In this document: positions 61,021-64,000 of the stretch, piece after piece
Layout of the letters: every line of letters starts with the position of its first letter
How positions within the stretch are numbered: the stretch's first letter is position 1
NCBI GenBank assembly: GCA_031550085.1
Contig: JAVBOY010000034.1
Coordinates: forward strand, 1 to 64,000
Length of the DNA: 64,000 nt
Direction of reading: 5' to 3'
Origin: UBA4417 sp031550085
GTDB lineage: Bacteria; Bacteroidota; Bacteroidia; Bacteroidales; UBA4417
Notes under the pieces: model-generated
Told to the model about the DNA's origin: nothing
Seen by the model: the letters and a program-made list of their open reading frames with translations, nothing else
Databases searched by the model: none
Position numbers and translations under genes: made by a program

Positions 61021-61617
61021 ATGAAAAAAACCTGGATCATTATCGGAGTCATCGTACTTCTTGTGATTATTCTGTTTTCATGGGGGAAAGGCCAATACAA
61101 CGGATTGGTAAAAAGTGAAGAATCGGTTAAAAACTCCTGGGCGGATGTTCAAGGGGCTTACCAACGTCGCTTGGATCTGATTCCCAACTTGGTAAACACC
61201 GTCAAAGGATATGCCACACATGAACAGGAAACGTTTGTAAAGGTAGTGGAAGAACGCGCCAATGCAACTAGGCCTCAAATCAACCTGAATGCCGACCAAT
61301 TAACCGAAGAAAATCTGGCTCAATTTCAAAAAACACAAGACGGATTGCAATCGGCTTTGTCCCGTCTTTTGGTTACGGTTGAGCAATATCCGGATTTAAA
61401 AGCCAACCAGAATTTCTTGCAATTGCAAGCTCAATTGGAAGGCACTGAAAACCGCATCAACGTCGAACGCCGCAATTTCAACGCCAAAGTGCAGGAATAC
61501 AACTCGAATATGCGCCGTTTCCCGACCAATATTTTTGCCGGTTTATTCGGATTTAAACAAAAACCGTATTTCCAAGCATCGGAAGCTGCTCAAGAAGCTC
61601 CAAGCGTAAACTTTTAA
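61021..61617 (+). CDS. lemA: LemA family membrane protein
   Basis: This 198-residue LemA-family protein has one N-terminal membrane helix (about 4-22) and a helical domain with the family core 'NSWADVQGAYQRRLDLIPNLVNTVKGYATHEQETF' and 'ENRINVERRNFNAKVQEYNSNMRRFPTNIFAGLFGFKQKPYF'. Function is unclear; homologues sit in the inner membrane. The usual partner genes (TPM-domain, HtpX) are not beside it; the FKBP gene follows 30 bp later. Confidence 0.92.
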   Translation: MKKTWIIIGVIVLLVIILFSWGKGQYNGLVKSEESVKNSWADVQGAYQRRLDLIPNLVNTVKGYATHEQETFVKVVEERANATRPQINLNADQLTEENLAQFQKTQDGLQSALSRLLVTVEQYPDLKANQNFLQLQAQLEGTENRINVERRNFNAKVQEYNSNMRRFPTNIFAGLFGFKQKPYFQASEAAQEAPSVNF

Positions 61618-61647
61618 TTCACAAATCTCATTTAGAAAAACCATCTC

Positions 61648-62382
61648 ATGAAAAAAATCGCAATTACAACCTTCTTACTAATTTTTGCCGCAACCTTACC
61701 GATTGCCGCATTGGCACAAAAGAACAAAAAGGATAAAAAAGATAAAACGGAAACCACCGCTAAAATGCCCGAATTAAAAACCTTGGACGACAGCATCAGC
61801 TATTTGATCGGGTTTGATTTGGCCAGAAACCTGAAAGATAAAGTGAATTTGAACATCGAACTTTTTACCAAAGCCATCCAGGAAGCCACCAGCGGAAAAG
61901 AATCCATGCTGAGCGAGGAGCAAATGCAACACGCTTATATGTCGCTAAACGAACGAATCTCGCAAGCCCAGGATTCTGAAGCCAAAGCCTCGAGTAAAGA
62001 AAACAAAGATAAAGGCGAGGCTTTTTTGGCAAAGAATAAAAGCGAAGACGGCGTAAAAGTAACGGCCAGCGGATTGCAATACAAAGTCCTTACCGAAGGA
62101 TCAGGCGTATCCCCGACAGCCGAAAGCACCGTAAAAGTACATTATACGGGAACGCTGATTGACGGTACCAAATTCGATTCATCCGTCGACCGCGGCGAAC
62201 CGATTGAATTTCCGTTAAACGGCGTCATCAAAGGCTGGACGGAAGGGCTTCAACTAATGAAACCGGGCGCAAAATACATGTTCTACATTCCTTCGGACCT
62301 GGGATACGGCGACCGCGATATGGGTCCCATCCCCGGCGGTTCGGTATTGATTTTCGAAGTAGAACTTCTGGAAGTGAAATAA
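61648..62382 (+). CDS. FKBP-type peptidyl-prolyl isomerase
   Basis: This 244-residue protein has a signal peptide (about 1-24, ending ALAQ), an FkpA-like N-terminal helical dimerisation domain ('LDDSISYLIGFDLARNLKDKVNLNIELFTKAIQEA') and a C-terminal FKBP domain ('SGLQYKVLTEGSGVSPTAESTVKVHYTGTLIDGTKFDSSVDRGEPIEFPLNGVIKGWTEGLQLMKPGAKYMFYIPSDLGYGDRDMGPIPGGSVLIFEVELL'). It catalyses proline isomerisation in the periplasm. It is downstream of lemA in the same operon and is followed by a terminator. Confidence 0.93.
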   Translation: MKKIAITTFLLIFAATLPIAALAQKNKKDKKDKTETTAKMPELKTLDDSISYLIGFDLARNLKDKVNLNIELFTKAIQEATSGKESMLSEEQMQHAYMSLNERISQAQDSEAKASSKENKDKGEAFLAKNKSEDGVKVTASGLQYKVLTEGSGVSPTAESTVKVHYTGTLIDGTKFDSSVDRGEPIEFPLNGVIKGWTEGLQLMKPGAKYMFYIPSDLGYGDRDMGPIPGGSVLIFEVELLEVK

Positions 62383-62415
62383 CCGCTTCGGAACGCTCCG
62401 TAAAATCTTTGGATT

Positions 62416-62450
62416 AAAAAAACTCTTCGGTTTTCCCAGGGAGTTTTTTT
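62416..62450 (+). terminator. terminator after the FKBP gene
   Basis: AAAAAAACTC and GAGTTTTTTT flank a 15-bp loop region that can itself pair weakly (CGG with CCC-like). The T run is on the plus strand. It lies 34 bp after the stop. Confidence 0.7.
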
Positions 62451-62690
62451 ATGGGCTATATTTTAAAGTTTAGCAGAGGAATTGCATCTTGTAATTTATT
62501 TTGTGCGATTCTTTGGCTATTATGAAGGAGTATGTTCCCAGTGTACAATTGGTAAAAAAAGCCAGTTTCATACCCTTTGTCATTTATATGGATTCGTTAT
62601 CCCTGATGTCGGAAACGCACCTTCGTTTAATACGAATGTTGAGAAAAGCTATTTATTCCATTTAAATTATTCCAAAGTCTTTATGCAAGA
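62451..62690. other. stretch without a supported gene
   Basis: An open frame at 62482-62727 (plus) lacks a recognisable domain and overlaps the LytTR gene on the other strand, so I do not call it. Otherwise I see nothing in this stretch. Confidence 0.5.
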
Positions 62691-63047
62691 TCAAACCAAA
62701 ATAAATGCATTCATAATATGCCGGTAGTTCTTGCCAACCGGAATATAGTATTTTTCTATTTTTAACCCATTGTTTACAATGGCGCTTACGTGATGAAGGT
62801 TCACAATATATGAACGATGAATGCGGCAAAAGCTCGGAAAACAAAGTTTTTGTTCGATTCTTCCAAGATTTAAAGATGATAAATAGTTTTCTTTGGGATC
62901 AAGGGTGACAATGCGGGTATAAGCATTTTCGGCTTGCAGGAATAAAATATTATTTAACGGCAAAGCAATAAGCATCGCTTTATCGCGGACAAACAGACAT
63001 GGGAGCACATAAATGTCAAGGGACTTGTTTTGTAGTATTTTTTCCAT
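62691..63047 (-). CDS. stand-alone LytTR DNA-binding protein
   Basis: This 118-residue protein consists essentially of one LytTR DNA-binding domain (about 25-115): 'LPLNNILFLQAENAYTRIVTLDPKENYLSSLNLGRIEQKLCFPSFCRIHRSYIVNLHHVSAIVNNGLKIEKYYIPVGKNYR'. No receiver domain is present. It follows a membrane protein gene (63137 to the window edge) on the same strand with an 89-bp gap. Membrane protein plus receiverless LytTR pairs occur as one-component regulatory systems in several phyla; that this is one is inference. Confidence 0.85.
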   Translation of the reverse strand: MEKILQNKSLDIYVLPCLFVRDKAMLIALPLNNILFLQAENAYTRIVTLDPKENYLSSLNLGRIEQKLCFPSFCRIHRSYIVNLHHVSAIVNNGLKIEKYYIPVGKNYRHIMNAFILV

Positions 63048-63136
63048 ACAGCAAACATGTATTAATATTTTATAATATCATTTTATGCGATACAGACCTT
63101 TGGAGTAATATTTTTTTAATGCAACTTTCAATACAA

Positions 63137-64000
63137 TTAATAAAACCTAAGAATGGTAGTTACGGCCATAAGCCCGGTGATGATCGCCCAGAAATAGCGT
63201 TTAAGAATAGAATCCGTCCACTGCAAAGACGAAACAATTTTGGTTTCGGTTTCGAGTTGAAACGAAGTAACCGTAATCAGCAACAGCAACAAATAAGTGA
63301 AAAAATAGCAATATTCGAGGTACATGATGCTTTCGGACAAGACACTTTGCCGGAGGTTGATGTGGTCGAAAACAAGGACGAAAAACAATCCCGAACAACC
63401 TATGACATTATTAAAACCGTCGTCATTGTCGCGGACAAACAGAATTGTGAACAACAGTACCCATACCACAAAAATTGGAACAATCTTACAGACCAAAATA
63501 TCCAAAAATTTGCGTGAAATGGAAATATTGAATACCAATTCAGGAAACCGGTTTAGCCCGTACATATCCGTATTGCCAAAATCACATAAATACGACTCCA
63601 TACTGTAGGAATAATAGCTGCTGGAAATATTCCATCCGTTGATTTCAAAATGATTTCCCAGTCCGGGGCAAATATCCGGATATAGCTGCTTATAGGATTC
63701 CAAATCGGGAGTAAGGACAGTATTGTCGTCTAAATCAGCGGACCAAACCGGCAATACCAATTCATTTTTCCCGAAAGGAAATAAAGCATACGAAAGCTGT
63801 TGCGGGAGGTTGACATCGAAACGCCAACGATAAAGAGTGGCTTTATTACCCTCCATCAAAATGGAAAGGCTGTCCGCTTGTTCATATTCATTGATTTGCG
63901 CTCCGGGAAAAAGGATTCCTTTTTTCGGGTAGCTATCCCAATGGTATTTCTGTTTTTGGATTTTCAAACCCTTGCTGTCCCTACTCAGAAACTTCTGCCA
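63137..64000 (-). CDS. membrane protein, 5' end outside the window
   Basis: The frame is open at the right edge, so only the C-terminal 287 residues are visible. The first part is soluble and beta-rich, with 'ICPGLGNHFEINGWNISSSYYSYSMESYLCDFGN'. It is followed by four or five membrane helices between about 170 and 285 ('LDILVCKIVPIFVVWVLLFTILFV', 'GCSGLFFVLVFDHINLR', 'EYCYFFTYLLLLLITVTSF', 'YFWAIITGLMAVTTILRF'). I recall periplasmic-sensor-plus-membrane proteins in Bacteroidota with the same C-terminal end but have no family name. It lies directly upstream of the LytTR gene. Confidence 0.6.
   Translation of the reverse strand, partial: WQKFLSRDSKGLKIQKQKYHWDSYPKKGILFPGAQINEYEQADSLSILMEGNKATLYRWRFDVNLPQQLSYALFPFGKNELVLPVWSADLDDNTVLTPDLESYKQLYPDICPGLGNHFEINGWNISSSYYSYSMESYLCDFGNTDMYGLNRFPELVFNISISRKFLDILVCKIVPIFVVWVLLFTILFVRDNDDGFNNVIGCSGLFFVLVFDHINLRQSVLSESIMYLEYCYFFTYLLLLLITVTSFQLETETKIVSSLQWTDSILKRYFWAIITGLMAVTTILRFY

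Noticed and set aside
62482..62727. 81-residue plus-strand frame after the FKBP gene
   Set aside because: No domain and it overlaps the LytTR gene on the opposite strand.

Overview
The window looks like a chromosomal segment of an anaerobic Bacteroidota, most likely a Bacteroidales member. Three T9SS-type or Bacteroidota-type hallmarks support this: two proteins with type IX secretion C-terminal sorting domains, a BspA-like leucine-rich-repeat protein, and many TAnnTTTG-type -7 boxes with almost no Shine-Dalgarno sequences. The electron-bifurcating [FeFe]-hydrogenase locus points to anaerobic, hydrogen-producing metabolism. This assignment is inference from gene families, not from a marker-gene comparison.

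Layout. (1) 1-4060: an AT-rich, all-plus-strand series of single-gene units separated by GC-rich sites of about 135 bp. Their edges behave like integron attC sites: the leading R box of each unit is complementary to that unit's own trailing R box. It carries an HNH nuclease and three secreted or unknown proteins; no integrase is visible. (2) 4119-8929: a tight operon of a frameshifted FemAB-like GNAT gene, two B12-binding-type radical SAM enzymes and a second large GNAT-like protein; the product is unknown. (3) 9319-10340: an array of sixteen 21-bp units with A-tracts spaced two helical turns apart, followed by a helical protein of unknown function. (4) 10390-13262: a beta-propeller T9SS protein and a membrane protein with a lysozyme-like tail, each followed by a shared intergenic repeat, then a long imperfect inverted repeat. 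(5) 13288-20255 (minus): a complete RND efflux operon with TetR regulator. (6) 20380-25015: a T9SS protein, gcvT, comB, and a lipoprotein with a glycine-zipper tail next to two tandem small membrane paralogues. (7) 25847-37440: housekeeping and metabolic genes (rocD, LURP-like, DUF2007, sucC, a TldE/TldD pair, tRNA-Gly(CCC), a GH13 enzyme, a PHP protein and a GT39 membrane protein). (8) 37654-42211 (minus): small envelope and unknown genes with short hairpin repeats. (9) 42527-49206 (minus): a MacAB-TolC type efflux operon with its own LytS/LytTR sensor pair. (10) 49509-52087: a small membrane protein and htpG. (11) 52213-60835: hydABC (minus) facing a PP2C/SpoIIE phosphatase and a sensory HydS-type hydrogenase (plus). 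(12) 61021-64000: LemA, FKBP isomerase, and a LytTR protein with an edge-truncated membrane protein.

How it works together. HydABC is expected to couple NADH and reduced ferredoxin to H2. Its HydB subunit is fused to a GltD-like NADPH/FAD domain, which suggests a second pyridine-nucleotide site. The divergent HydS-phosphatase pair is a likely H2- or redox-sensing circuit controlling hydABC through a 150-bp divergent promoter. HydA, HydB and the phosphatase have perfect AGGAGG sites, unlike the other starts inspected in the window, so the locus may have been acquired. The most interesting places for follow-up are the cassette array, the 21-bp phased array, the glycine-zipper lipoprotein locus, the membrane lysozyme-like protein and the hydrogenase/sensor locus.
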